A stretch of DNA of 64,000 bases from Flavisolibacter ginsengisoli DSM 18119 (GTDB taxonomy: Bacteria; Bacteroidota; Bacteroidia; Chitinophagales; Chitinophagaceae), in assembly GCF_900129295.1 (NCBI RefSeq), contig NZ_FQUU01000004.1, positions 62,001-126,000 on the forward strand, read 5' to 3'. This document shows, in pieces, positions 1 through 7,624 of this stretch. The notes under the pieces are model-generated. The model was given only the letters and a program-made list of their open reading frames with translations, ran no database searches and was not told where the DNA came from. The translations under genes and the position numbers were made by a program. Every line of letters starts with the position of its first letter. Position 1 is the first letter of the stretch.

Positions 1-1
1 A

Positions 2-529
2 CCAAAAGAGAAAAAGGCCGCAGAAGCTATTTTCAAAGCAGAAGAATATTACCGTGCCGATTCACTGAACAAGGCCTTGAAAGGCGATGGACAGTACCCT
101 GGATTTGAAAAAGTAATAAGCCAATATGGTGGCACTGATGCCGGAAATATGGCAAAGTTCTATGCAGGAACCATTTACCTGAAAACCGGGGATTATGCTA
201 AAGCAGAAAAATCTTTAAAAGACTTCGATACTGATGCCGAACAGATCAAAGCCCGTTCTTATAAATTACTGGCTGATGCATATGCGGGTGAAGGAAAAAA
301 TGCAGATGCATTCAGCTATTATAAAAAAGCTGCCCATGAATTTGAAACAGACGAACAAGGTTCTTCAGAGTATTTGTTCCTGGCAGCTTATTTTGCTGAC
401 CGTGTTTTAAATGATAAGAAACAAGCAATTGACCTGTATAAAGAATTAAAAAAGAAGTTTCCACAAAGTACTTATACCATGGAAGCTGATAAATACCTGG
501 CACAGGCCGGAGTTTATAATGTGGATTAA
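2..529 (+). CDS. Tetratricopeptide repeat protein (5' end outside window)
   Basis: The reading frame is open from base 2, so the gene begins upstream and only the last 175 residues are seen; a TTG at 77 is inside the gene, not its start. The visible part is made of helical TPR-like units with the typical A/Y/G pattern (for example YAGTIYLKTGDYAKAEKSL and LLADAYAGEGKNADAFSYY), ending in a YfgM/YbgF-like tail (LYKELKKKFPQSTYTMEADK). Such repeats bind other proteins; no catalytic motif is present. The stop lies 11 bases before ribH, so the two are probably cotranscribed. Whether the missing N-terminus holds a signal peptide or membrane anchor cannot be seen. Confidence 0.8.
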   Translation, partial: PKEKKAAEAIFKAEEYYRADSLNKALKGDGQYPGFEKVISQYGGTDAGNMAKFYAGTIYLKTGDYAKAEKSLKDFDTDAEQIKARSYKLLADAYAGEGKNADAFSYYKKAAHEFETDEQGSSEYLFLAAYFADRVLNDKKQAIDLYKELKKKFPQSTYTMEADKYLAQAGVYNVD

Positions 530-540
530 TTGAAATCATA

Positions 541-1044
541 ATGGCAGATATTGCTAATAGTAAGCTTTTACAAGAAATTGAGGGCATCCAACAGTTAAAG
601 GATGCCCTTGTTGTTTTAGTCAAAACTGAATGGAACGCAGCGATTATTGACGAATTGGAAAGTGGTTGCAGGAAGATGTTGGAAGGCTACGGTATTGCTT
701 CAAAAACTATCGTTGTTCCAGGCGCTATAGAGATACCTTTTGCCATCAAACAATATGCAACCTGTGGCAGCCCTGCAGCAGCAACTGCCTTCATTGCGCT
801 TGCCTGCGTGATCAGGGGTGGCACACCTCATTTTGATTATGTATGCCAGTCCGTAACTGATGGCATTACCCAATTAAATCTTTTATTGGAAGTACCTGTA
901 ATTTTTGGTGTACTTACAGTAGATAATGAACAACAGGCAAGGGAAAGGATAGGAGGCATTCATGGTCATAAGGGAGAGGAAGCCGCTGTCACTGCGCTAA
1001 AGATGATGTTATTGAATAAGGAATTTAAGGAAGGAAAACAATAA
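541..1044 (+). CDS. ribH: 6,7-dimethyl-8-ribityllumazine synthase
   Basis: Penultimate enzyme of riboflavin synthesis: it condenses 5-amino-6-ribitylamino-uracil with 3,4-dihydroxy-2-butanone 4-phosphate in the cytoplasm, usually as a 60-mer or pentamer. The 167-aa length fits the family. Visible landmarks are the substrate-stacking aromatic residue W31, the VPGAIEIP loop (59-66), the IRGGTPHFDYV segment with the catalytic His at about 97, and GVLTVDNEQQARERIGG with the phosphate-binding Arg at about 135, followed by HGHKGEEAA. It sits between a TPR gene and an Fe-S protein gene with gaps of 11 and 1 bases, an operon-like arrangement. No other rib gene and no FMN riboswitch are seen in the window. 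Confidence 0.97.
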   Translation: MADIANSKLLQEIEGIQQLKDALVVLVKTEWNAAIIDELESGCRKMLEGYGIASKTIVVPGAIEIPFAIKQYATCGSPAAATAFIALACVIRGGTPHFDYVCQSVTDGITQLNLLLEVPVIFGVLTVDNEQQARERIGGIHGHKGEEAAVTALKMMLLNKEFKEGKQ

Positions 1045-1045
1045 G

Positions 1046-1765
1046 ATGAATATCCAGCTATTTATTCCCTGTTTTGTTGACCAGCTGTTTCCTGAAACCG
1101 CCTTCAACATGATCAAGGTCCTGGAAAAAGCGGGGTGTAATGTCAGCTACAATACATCCCAAACCTGCTGTGGTCAGCCGGCTTTTAATGCAGGTTTCTG
1201 GGATGATGCACGTGAGGTTTGTACTAAGTTTTTAAACGATTTTGATCCTAACCAAATCATTGTAGCGCCTAGTGCCAGTTGCATTGGCTTTATCCGTAAT
1301 TATTATCCTAAGCTATTTGAAAATTCTTCGCTGCATAATGAAGTAAAAGCTATCGGGCAAAACAGTTTTGAATTGTCTGATTTCCTGGTTAACAAATTGG
1401 GCATTACAAGTTTTGGAGCGTCCTTGCCAGGGAAAGCTACCTATCATGACTCTTGTGCAGGACTTAGAGAATGCGGGATTAAGAACGAACCCCGTTTATT
1501 GCTTTCAAAAGTGAAAGGATTAGAGATAGTTGAAATGGAGGATGTAGAAACCTGTTGTGGTTTCGGGGGAACTTTCGCTGTAAAGTTTGAAGGAATTTCA
1601 ATTGGGATGGCTGAGCAAAAAGTTGAACATGCATTAGCTACCGGTGCCGAATACCTGGTTTCCACTGACCTTTCCTGCCTGATGCATTTGCAGGGATATA
1701 TTGATAACCGGAAACATTCTTTAAAGACCATGCATTTGGCTGATGTATTGGCGCAAGGCTGGTAA
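1046..1765 (+). CDS. LutA/YkgE-family (Fe-S)-binding protein
   Basis: Two cysteine-rich CCG domains are visible: the first ends in SQTCCGQPAFNAG (about residues 39-51) and the second in DVETCCGFGGTFAVKF (about 167-182). These motifs bind iron-sulfur clusters in LutA/GlcF/HdrB-like redox subunits. At 239 aa it matches the LutA size; in Bacillus LutA works with LutB and LutC to oxidise lactate, but no LutB/C partner is next to it here. Its ATG follows the ribH stop by one base, so translation may be coupled. The exact electron donor cannot be told from sequence; calling it a lactate enzyme would be inference. Confidence 0.85.
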   Translation: MNIQLFIPCFVDQLFPETAFNMIKVLEKAGCNVSYNTSQTCCGQPAFNAGFWDDAREVCTKFLNDFDPNQIIVAPSASCIGFIRNYYPKLFENSSLHNEVKAIGQNSFELSDFLVNKLGITSFGASLPGKATYHDSCAGLRECGIKNEPRLLLSKVKGLEIVEMEDVETCCGFGGTFAVKFEGISIGMAEQKVEHALATGAEYLVSTDLSCLMHLQGYIDNRKHSLKTMHLADVLAQGW

Positions 1766-1822
1766 AAACCAGTTGTCGTACCTTATAAAATAAATGATTC
1801 TCAAAGATAATGCAGACTAAAT

Positions 1823-1853
1823 GAAGCCGCAAGTTTGTAAAACTTGCGGCTTC
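1823..1853 (+). terminator. Terminator-like hairpin between convergent genes
   Basis: A perfect 14-bp stem (1823-1836 with 1840-1853) closes a 3-base loop, GC-rich in the middle, followed by GTTATTTAT. It lies between the ends of the Fe-S protein gene (+) and the fasciclin gene (-). The T-run is weak, so termination is likely but not certain; it could serve both strands. Confidence 0.6.
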
Positions 1854-1876
1854 GTTATTTATGCTATACCTGGAAA

Positions 1877-2449
1877 TCATTTTGGCATCAGCACTGTATC
1901 TATAACATGGATTACTCCATTACTTTGATTGACATCTGCTATGCTGATCTTTGCTGTATTACCCTTTTCATCTTTTACCCATAGACCTTCTGAATTTTCA
2001 AGGATCCATAATTTTCCTCCCTGCACTGTTTTCAATTCTGCTTTACCACCTCCCTTTTTCACCCACTTCATTAATTCCTGGCTACTTAATTTTCCAGGAA
2101 CTACGTGGTAAGTTAGGATAGAAGTTAGTTGAGCTTTGTTTTCAGGCTTTAAAAGAACATCAATGGTTCCTGCAGGCAATTTATCGAATGCAGCATTAGT
2201 AGGCGCAAAGACAGTATAGGGGCCTTTTCCTTGTAACGTTTCAACAAGGCCCGCAGCTTTTACTGCTGCGACCAAAGTAGTATGGTCTTTTGAATTTACT
2301 GCATTTTCAATAATGTTTTTTGAAGGATACATAGGTGAACCTCCCACTTCTACAGTGCTTTCTTTCATTGTCATGCTGGCCTGGGCCATAGTTTTTTGCG
2401 TTGCCATAATTGCAATAAATAATGCAACGGATGTAGCGATCTTTTTCAT
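1877..2449 (-). CDS. Secreted fasciclin (FAS1) domain protein
   Basis: The N-terminus (MKKIATSVALFIAIMATQ) is a clear Sec signal peptide cut near A-Q-A. The rest is one FAS1 domain of about 140 residues, with the conserved stretches GPYTVFAPTNAAFDKLP, ILTYHVVPGKLSS and NGVIHVIDTVLMPK. FAS1 domains mediate adhesion or bind surface polymers; in bacteria they are mostly periplasmic or surface proteins of unknown ligand. No lipobox or sorting domain is present, so it is probably soluble in the periplasm. It stands alone, convergent with the Fe-S protein gene. Confidence 0.92.
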   Translation of the reverse strand: MKKIATSVALFIAIMATQKTMAQASMTMKESTVEVGGSPMYPSKNIIENAVNSKDHTTLVAAVKAAGLVETLQGKGPYTVFAPTNAAFDKLPAGTIDVLLKPENKAQLTSILTYHVVPGKLSSQELMKWVKKGGGKAELKTVQGGKLWILENSEGLWVKDEKGNTAKISIADVNQSNGVIHVIDTVLMPK

Positions 2450-2610
2450 TTGTTTTGACTTTGTATGTTAATGGATAAATTGAAGTACCAGGAATAAATA
2501 CGCAGTACTATAAAATTTAGATTTACCAATTCAAAATATTTTATCCTTGCAGTGTAAACAGCGGTTTTGTAATAAAGCCGGAAATACTTTAATTATTTAT
2601 TCTACCTACA

Positions 2611-3024
2611 ATGGCTTATTGGTTAGTAAAATCAGAACCTTCTGTATATAGCTGGGAGCAATTTCAGAAAGATGGAAAAACATCATGGGAAGGCGTAAGA
2701 AATTATGCTGCCCGCAATCATTTAAAAGCAATGAAAAAGGGAGATGAAGTTTTTTATTATCACAGCAATGAAGGGTTGTCGATAGTTGGTATTGCTAAGG
2801 TAGTAAAGGAAGCATACCAGGATCCTACTACTTCAGAAGATGCCTGGGTAACAGTAGACTTAAAACCCATTAAGAGTTTAAAGAACCCTGTGAGCATGAA
2901 GCAAATCAAAAACGATAAAAGATTACAGGAAATGGCCCTGCTTCGTATCAGCAGACTTTCTGTACAACCAGTAACAGAGACAGAATGGAAGGCCGTGCTG
3001 GAACTAGCTAAGGCAGGATCTTAA
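2611..3024 (+). CDS. EVE domain-containing protein
   Basis: Starts MAYWLVKSEPSVYSWEQF, the family hallmark, continues with WEGVRNYAARNHLKAMKKGDEVFYYHSN and closes with a PVTETEW motif. At 137 aa it is a stand-alone EVE domain of the THYN1/PUA-like fold. Family members recognise modified bases such as 5-methyl- or 5-hydroxymethylcytosine, or modified RNA; what this one binds is unknown. It is single, not next to a restriction gene. The gene ends just before a strong bidirectional terminator. Confidence 0.93.
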   Translation: MAYWLVKSEPSVYSWEQFQKDGKTSWEGVRNYAARNHLKAMKKGDEVFYYHSNEGLSIVGIAKVVKEAYQDPTTSEDAWVTVDLKPIKSLKNPVSMKQIKNDKRLQEMALLRISRLSVQPVTETEWKAVLELAKAGS

Positions 3025-3049
3025 TGTGAAACGCGATACTTATTGGAAT

Positions 3050-3089
3050 AATTAAAAAAGTAGCAATGATCATTGCTACTTTTTTAATT
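3050..3089. terminator. Bidirectional intrinsic terminator
   Basis: A perfect 40-base palindrome: core GTAGCAATGATCATTGCTAC flanked by six A on the left and six T on the right, extended by AATT on both sides. It separates the convergent EVE gene (+) and the 78-aa gene (-) and overlaps the stop codon of the latter (3089-3091). Each strand ends in a T-run, so it can terminate both transcripts. Confidence 0.88.
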
Positions 3090-3325
3090 TAAACCCGGGT
3101 TGATGACTGTAACTTTCTTGCAATTTCTAATTCCAGATTATCGGGAATAATACCTGCATCGTCATCAATGGAGGCCAGCCTGCCGAGGCTGGAATCCCAC
3201 GTAAAAATATGCTCGTTCCCATTGTATTGCACCTTGTACCGGGTTTCTGTATTGAACTCGAAAGGACTGGCTGTTACGGAATACGGAACTCCATCGAGCA
3301 ATACTTCAAATCTTTGTTCTGCCAT
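3089..3325 (-). CDS. Small conserved-looking protein of unknown function (78 aa)
   Basis: No family recognised. The protein (MAEQRFEVLLDGVPYSVTAS...) looks like a small beta-rich domain: alternating hydrophobic and polar residues, a repeated F-x-V/Y-x-V pattern and a helical end (NLELEIARKL). There is no signal peptide or membrane segment. The frame ends exactly in a strong terminator, and codon use is like its neighbours, both of which argue that it is a real gene. The overall pattern, a short protein with an internal strand pair, is also seen in PepSY/lipoyl-like small proteins, but this is only resemblance. Confidence 0.7.
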   Translation of the reverse strand: MAEQRFEVLLDGVPYSVTASPFEFNTETRYKVQYNGNEHIFTWDSSLGRLASIDDDAGIIPDNLELEIARKLQSSTRV

Positions 3326-3396
3326 ACGTATCTTTTTCTTTATTCCAACAAAAAAAAGTCCAAACTATTCACCGCTACATATGAATTGGGGAATTA

Positions 3397-3404
3397 TACC
3401 TTTG
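3397..3404 (+). promoter_or_regulatory. Putative -7 box TACCTTTG
   Basis: Matches the Bacteroidota -7 consensus TAnnTTTG, 17 bases before the ATG of the acid phosphatase gene. No good -33 TTG is at the usual spacing. Confidence 0.4.
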
Positions 3405-3421
3405 TGCCATAATATATACCC

Positions 3422-4210
3422 ATGAAAAAATATGGAATATTCGGTTTAGTGATTTTTTGTAGTTGTATAACGACCAGGCAATCGGTCACATCAGTTCCTG
3501 CCCAATCTATAGTAGTTGATGGAAAACTTTTTACAAGCATATACCAACAAAAAGCAGCGGAATATAAAGCCCTTTGTTTCCAGGCATATAATATAGCAAG
3601 GCTTAGAGTTAACGAGGCAAATAATGGATCTAAACCAAAAGCTATAATTACTGACATTGATGAAACTGTATTAGACAATAGTCCTTATGCTGTTCACCAG
3701 GCTTTGAATGGCAAAGATTATGACCCCGCATCATGGTATCAATGGACATCCAAAGCTATTGCTGATACTGTACCAGGTGCGCCATCATTTTTAAAGTATG
3801 CAGCTTCCAGGGGAATCACTATTTTCTATGTAACAAACCGCGATGAAAGGGAAAAAGCCGCCACATTAGCCAACCTGGCCAAATACCAGCTTCCCAATAC
3901 AGATAATAGCCATTTGCTCATGCGCCAGGGTGTATCCAGTAAAGAAGAAAGAAGACAAAATATAATGGCCAATTATGATGTGTTATTATTAATTGGAGAT
4001 AACCTTGCAGACTTCAGTAACCTGTTTGATAAAAAGCCGCAACAGGAAAGAGAAAATAATACCCTACAATCAGCCTTAATGTTTGGTGATCGTTTTATAA
4101 TACTTCCTAATCCAAACTATGGTGATTGGGAACCCGCATTTTATAAAAAAAGCGGGTTAAGCCTTCAGCAAAAGGACTCCGTTATAAGAATTGATTTGAA
4201 ATCCTATTGA
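3422..4210 (+). CDS. e(P4)-family 5'-nucleotidase/acid phosphatase lipoprotein
   Basis: HAD-superfamily class C acid phosphatase. The N-terminus is a lipoprotein signal with candidate lipid-bearing Cys at 13 or 15. The HAD motifs are in order: DIDETVLDNSPY (nucleophile Asp at about 78, acid/base Asp at 80), FYVTNRDE (motif II Thr), a Lys-bearing helix, and LLIGDNLADF (motif IV acids). Haemophilus e(P4) removes phosphate from NMN and other nucleotides at the outer membrane, and that role is likely here too. The 262-aa length is normal. A sirtuin gene follows 18 bases later on the same strand; linking them through NAD salvage is only a suggestion. Confidence 0.93.
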   Translation: MKKYGIFGLVIFCSCITTRQSVTSVPAQSIVVDGKLFTSIYQQKAAEYKALCFQAYNIARLRVNEANNGSKPKAIITDIDETVLDNSPYAVHQALNGKDYDPASWYQWTSKAIADTVPGAPSFLKYAASRGITIFYVTNRDEREKAATLANLAKYQLPNTDNSHLLMRQGVSSKEERRQNIMANYDVLLLIGDNLADFSNLFDKKPQQERENNTLQSALMFGDRFIILPNPNYGDWEPAFYKKSGLSLQQKDSVIRIDLKSY

Positions 4211-4228
4211 AACAAAGATGTTTTAGTT

Positions 4229-4918
4229 ATGGAAAAAAAGAAATTGGTTGTTTTAACGGGAGCAGGCATTAGTGCAGAAAGCGGCCTGAAGACTTTTCGT
4301 GATTCAGACGGACTTTGGGAAGGCTACGACATTAACGAAGTTGCAACTGCTACTGCGTGGCGCAGAAACCCTGCATTAGTACTGGAGTTTTATAATGCAA
4401 GGCGAAAAAGCGTTATAAATGCAAAACCAAATGCAGCCCACTATGCATTGGCAGAATTAGAAAAGGATTTTAATGTGACCATCATTACTCAGAATATTGA
4501 CGACTTGCATGAACGTGCAGGTTCCGGTTCAATAATTCACCTCCATGGTGAAATTCTAAAGATGCGAAGTGAGCGTAATGAAAATCTCATATATCCTATA
4601 CAAGATGAAATACAAATAGGGGATGTGGCTGAAGATGGTCATCAATTGAGGCCCCATATTGTGTGGTTTGAGGAAGCCGTACCCATGATGGAAGATGCGA
4701 TAGAAATTGCTAAAACAGCAGACATTTTTTTAATAGTGGGTACATCTCTTGTAGTTTACCCGGCTGCAGGCTTACTTCATTATGTTCCACATAACATACC
4801 CAAATTCATAGTGGATAAGAAAATTCCTTTCACTAATCAGCATAATTTTGTCGCTATTGAAAAATTAGCAAGTGAAGGGATGCAGGAGTTAAGTGTAATG
4901 TTAGCAGAATATAAATAA
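4229..4918 (+). CDS. Sir2-family NAD-dependent protein deacylase
   Basis: Rossmann-fold sirtuin with GAGISAESGLKTFRDSDGLW (11-30), QNIDDLHERAG (88-98), catalytic His at 106 (LHGE) and the late NAD-binding segment IVGTSLVVYPAAG. The Y55-x-x-R58 pair matches the acyl-pocket residues of CobB/SIRT5, so desuccinylase or demalonylase activity is possible. The four cysteines that hold structural zinc in most sirtuins are absent: the small-domain segment (about 111-141) has none. The 229-aa length is close to CobB. It follows the acid phosphatase gene by 18 bases and ends 6 bases from the convergent saccharopine dehydrogenase-like gene. Confidence 0.93.
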   Translation: MEKKKLVVLTGAGISAESGLKTFRDSDGLWEGYDINEVATATAWRRNPALVLEFYNARRKSVINAKPNAAHYALAELEKDFNVTIITQNIDDLHERAGSGSIIHLHGEILKMRSERNENLIYPIQDEIQIGDVAEDGHQLRPHIVWFEEAVPMMEDAIEIAKTADIFLIVGTSLVVYPAAGLLHYVPHNIPKFIVDKKIPFTNQHNFVAIEKLASEGMQELSVMLAEYK

Positions 4919-4924
4919 TGTATA

Positions 4925-6439
4925 TTAATTCAAAGCTATCGTCTCTTCCAAAAAGGATATTCCATGTTCTTTCAATTCCTCTAAAACAGGAAGATAAATA
5001 GATTTATAAATCGGGATCAATAGCCCTTTATCATGGATGGTTCCATTCAGGATCAATTTAGCAGCAATTCCCAATGGAAGTCCAACGGTTTTTGCCATTG
5101 CCGTATTTGCATCATTTTCACCGGTTACTACAAGAGATGCTGTAGATTTATACTTTTGGTTGTCCAGGGTATATTCGATTTCATGAAGCATAATGACCAA
5201 ATCTTTATCTCCGGGCTGTAAGGCAAGTTTTTTTTCCAACGCAAATTGCAAAACCTCTGAAGCACTGCATTTACCTTTATTGATCATCGTTGTATCATCA
5301 TCCATTCCCAAATAAAAAAGCTGTTTTAAAGTTAGGCTAGCATCATGCATTTTATCTGCTAATGTTGCAGCAGCATTAATCTTCAGGTCATCTATATCCA
5401 CTTTCTGCAGGTCACCCTTACCGTCAACCATCATAATTTCATCGGGAGTATCTACACCTTTATCTGCGGCTTTTTGTTCCAGTTCTACCAGGTTAACCAG
5501 TTCGGCTAACAAGCCCTTAGACAAATCAAATTGATCACGGAGTTTATTTTCGAGCCATTCACTAAACCCATTCTTATCCATATGCTCCCTGAAGAACATG
5601 GAAAGGCTACATTTATCTGTGTTGTAAAAAATATCTTCTGAAGTCAGCTTGAGGTCGATAATATTCTTCCAACCATATATGTAATCTGGATGACGTAAAG
5701 TAGTACGGATAAAAGTATTTGCTTCCTGTAATCCGTATTTGGAAATATAACCCAGGGAATCACGGTTGGGGTACCAGCACAAAGCTTCACTTCCCGGGAT
5801 AGCCACATACCTCTTTTCAGCAAAAAGATCTTCATAATTTAATTCAACAATCTCTCCGCCTTGTTTATAAATAGCTCCTGCCTTGCCAGCCATAACAACA
5901 TTCCTTGGGTTCCAGCTAATTTTATAATGCCATGGATTGTTATCACTTTCTTGTGCAACCAATCCACCGCAGTGCGAAATAAAGGAATTGATCCTGCCAT
6001 TTTTTTCATGGATGTCGTCGATCATTTTTTTTGCACTCATATGGTCAATTCCCGGATCCAGGCCCATTTCACATAAAAAAAGTAAATCCTTCCCTTCAAT
6101 ATTCTCACAAAGACTGCGCATGGATTCATCAATATAAGAAGCGGTCAAAAGGTTTTTAGAAAATGTTATGCAGTCTCTTGCTACAATAATATGATATGCC
6201 GGGGGCAATAATGAAATCACTATATCAGCCTGTGTAATCAGGGATATTCTCTCTTGCTCATTAGATATATCAATAGTAACAGCAGTGCCGAAAATTGATC
6301 CACCAATCTTTTCCTGGCTCATGCCAGGATGGGCATCTGCAAGCGTTAAGTGCCATTGTTCTTTTTCAGCGTTCTTTAATAAATAATCAATCAGAACAGT
6401 TGCTGATTTACCGGCACCAAATAATAAAATACTTTTCAT
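4925..6439 (-). CDS. Saccharopine dehydrogenase-family oxidoreductase
   Basis: N-terminal Rossmann domain (MKSILLFGAGKSATVLIDYL), then LTASYIDESM, LCEMGLDPGIDHMSA and CGGLVAQESDNNPWHYKISWNP typical of saccharopine reductase/dehydrogenase, and a long C-terminal part with VTGENDANTAMAKTVGLPLGIAAKLIL. The family interconverts lysine, 2-oxoglutarate and saccharopine, or acts on related amino acids such as carboxynorspermidine precursors; the length (504 aa) and motifs fit the lysine-type enzymes best. I chose the ATG at 6439 over a TTG at 6451 because a -7 box overlaps the latter. No other lysine genes are adjacent. Confidence 0.88.
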   Translation of the reverse strand: MKSILLFGAGKSATVLIDYLLKNAEKEQWHLTLADAHPGMSQEKIGGSIFGTAVTIDISNEQERISLITQADIVISLLPPAYHIIVARDCITFSKNLLTASYIDESMRSLCENIEGKDLLFLCEMGLDPGIDHMSAKKMIDDIHEKNGRINSFISHCGGLVAQESDNNPWHYKISWNPRNVVMAGKAGAIYKQGGEIVELNYEDLFAEKRYVAIPGSEALCWYPNRDSLGYISKYGLQEANTFIRTTLRHPDYIYGWKNIIDLKLTSEDIFYNTDKCSLSMFFREHMDKNGFSEWLENKLRDQFDLSKGLLAELVNLVELEQKAADKGVDTPDEIMMVDGKGDLQKVDIDDLKINAAATLADKMHDASLTLKQLFYLGMDDDTTMINKGKCSASEVLQFALEKKLALQPGDKDLVIMLHEIEYTLDNQKYKSTASLVVTGENDANTAMAKTVGLPLGIAAKLILNGTIHDKGLLIPIYKSIYLPVLEELKEHGISFLEETIALN

Positions 6440-6448
6440 ACTATATAA

Positions 6449-6456
6449 CAAATGTA
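6449..6456 (-). promoter_or_regulatory. Putative -7 box TACATTTG
   Basis: On the minus strand, TACATTTG ends 9 bases before the ATG at 6439. It overlaps an in-frame upstream TTG, which supports the downstream start. Confidence 0.4.
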
Positions 6457-6500
6457 AGCTTGTAAATTATAGGATGGGATCTGGAAATGTGGGTATTCCT

Positions 6501-7418
6501 TTATATCTCCTTTGATAAGGACTGTGGATGACTGGCATAAATGTTCAGGATTCTATAACTAACCTTAACACCCCTACGTGAAGGAGGAATACTAATTACC
6601 TTATTCCCATGGGGGGAAATAGACTCAACCTGGAAATTTTTTGTATCAAGCGTCTTTTCATTGTTATCCTTATAGGTTAATTCAATCTCTACCTGGTTAA
6701 CAAAATGATTAGATGTATTGTGAATAGTCAGGTTAAGATCACTTATGCCTCCAAAGAACCCTTTCTTATATTTATTTGATGTAAGAGTCAGGTGTTTTAT
6801 AATATCCTGAGGTGAAACAACTGTTTTACGAGCTTTCCTGAATTTCTGTTGAGGAGGTATCCATTCCCGAACCAATGCATTTTGATACATTTTCTCAGAA
6901 GCTTTTTTGATCTGGGTTTTGGAAGTGGCAACCATTGAAATTTGCTCCATAGGAAAAGTATTCCTGATTAGTTTATCAACAATATTCTTTAATAAAATGG
7001 TGCCGCCTACGATAAGTATAAAAACGTAGGCTACAGTAAAAGGATTTTGTTTAAACAACCTGATAAACCATAAAATACTATTCTCTTCAAAATCAGAATA
7101 GGGATCTTTTGGAAAAGAATTTTTGACTTTAGAGTTAATAGAGGAAAATCGCTTTTTAAAAAGGAATGGTTCGTAAGAAACATTAGGTGAAGTAAGCTTG
7201 CCTATTGATCCTTTATCAGTATTTACATCTGAAATAGTTTCTGAAAAGGTATCTTCCAGGCAGTCTTGCAATGCCTCTATTTCAAATATTGACCGCCATG
7301 TAGATTGTTCATGGTCAATACGTACCTGGTCAGACGATTGAAGCCCAAAAGACTTTAAATCTTCCAAAGTAAATGGCCCAAAAAGCTTTCCGTTCCGCAG
7401 CAACAAATAGTTAACCAT
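6501..7418 (-). CDS. GYF_2-like domain membrane protein of unknown function
   Basis: The N-terminus (YLLLRNGKLFGPFTLEDLKSF, then an aromatic STWRSI) looks like a GYF_2/DUF4339 domain, a small module that binds proline-rich peptides. A low-complexity linker follows, then one membrane segment (about 130-150, PFTVAYVFILIVGGTILL), and a C-terminal beta domain of about 80 residues (LNLTIHNTSNHFVNQVEIELTYKD..) resembling FxLYD-type domains. Predicted topology is GYF domain inside and beta domain in the periplasm. I prefer ATG 7418 (305 aa); the upstream ATG at 7445 lies on a near-consensus -7 box (7437-7444). No partner gene is obvious. Confidence 0.65.
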   Translation of the reverse strand: MVNYLLLRNGKLFGPFTLEDLKSFGLQSSDQVRIDHEQSTWRSIFEIEALQDCLEDTFSETISDVNTDKGSIGKLTSPNVSYEPFLFKKRFSSINSKVKNSFPKDPYSDFEENSILWFIRLFKQNPFTVAYVFILIVGGTILLKNIVDKLIRNTFPMEQISMVATSKTQIKKASEKMYQNALVREWIPPQQKFRKARKTVVSPQDIIKHLTLTSNKYKKGFFGGISDLNLTIHNTSNHFVNQVEIELTYKDNNEKTLDTKNFQVESISPHGNKVISIPPSRRGVKVSYRILNIYASHPQSLSKEI

Positions 7419-7581
7419 AAACTTAACATTTAGGCACAAATTCATTACTAAAAATTCCGTGCCCGCACTTTGGAATAATTCAAAAAAGGTGAAATAAGGG
7501 ATATATAGCCAAACTTTTGGATTTGATGGTAATATGTCCTTAAAATACCTCAGCTCATCAGGTTCTTAGGGCTAAAAAGGG

Positions 7582-7589
7582 TACATTTG
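7582..7589 (+). promoter_or_regulatory. Putative gyrA -7 box TACATTTG
   Basis: Exact match to TAnnTTTG, 35 bases upstream of the gyrA ATG, in a 206-base divergent intergenic region. No clear -33 TTG. Confidence 0.4.
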
Positions 7590-7624
7590 CTGACCTTAAA
7601 AATCGCATTTAACAAGTCCCGAGA

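Noticed and set aside
3394-3678. 94-codon minus-strand frame over the acid phosphatase start
   Set aside because: Overlaps the signal peptide and catalytic motif of a well-supported gene; shadow.
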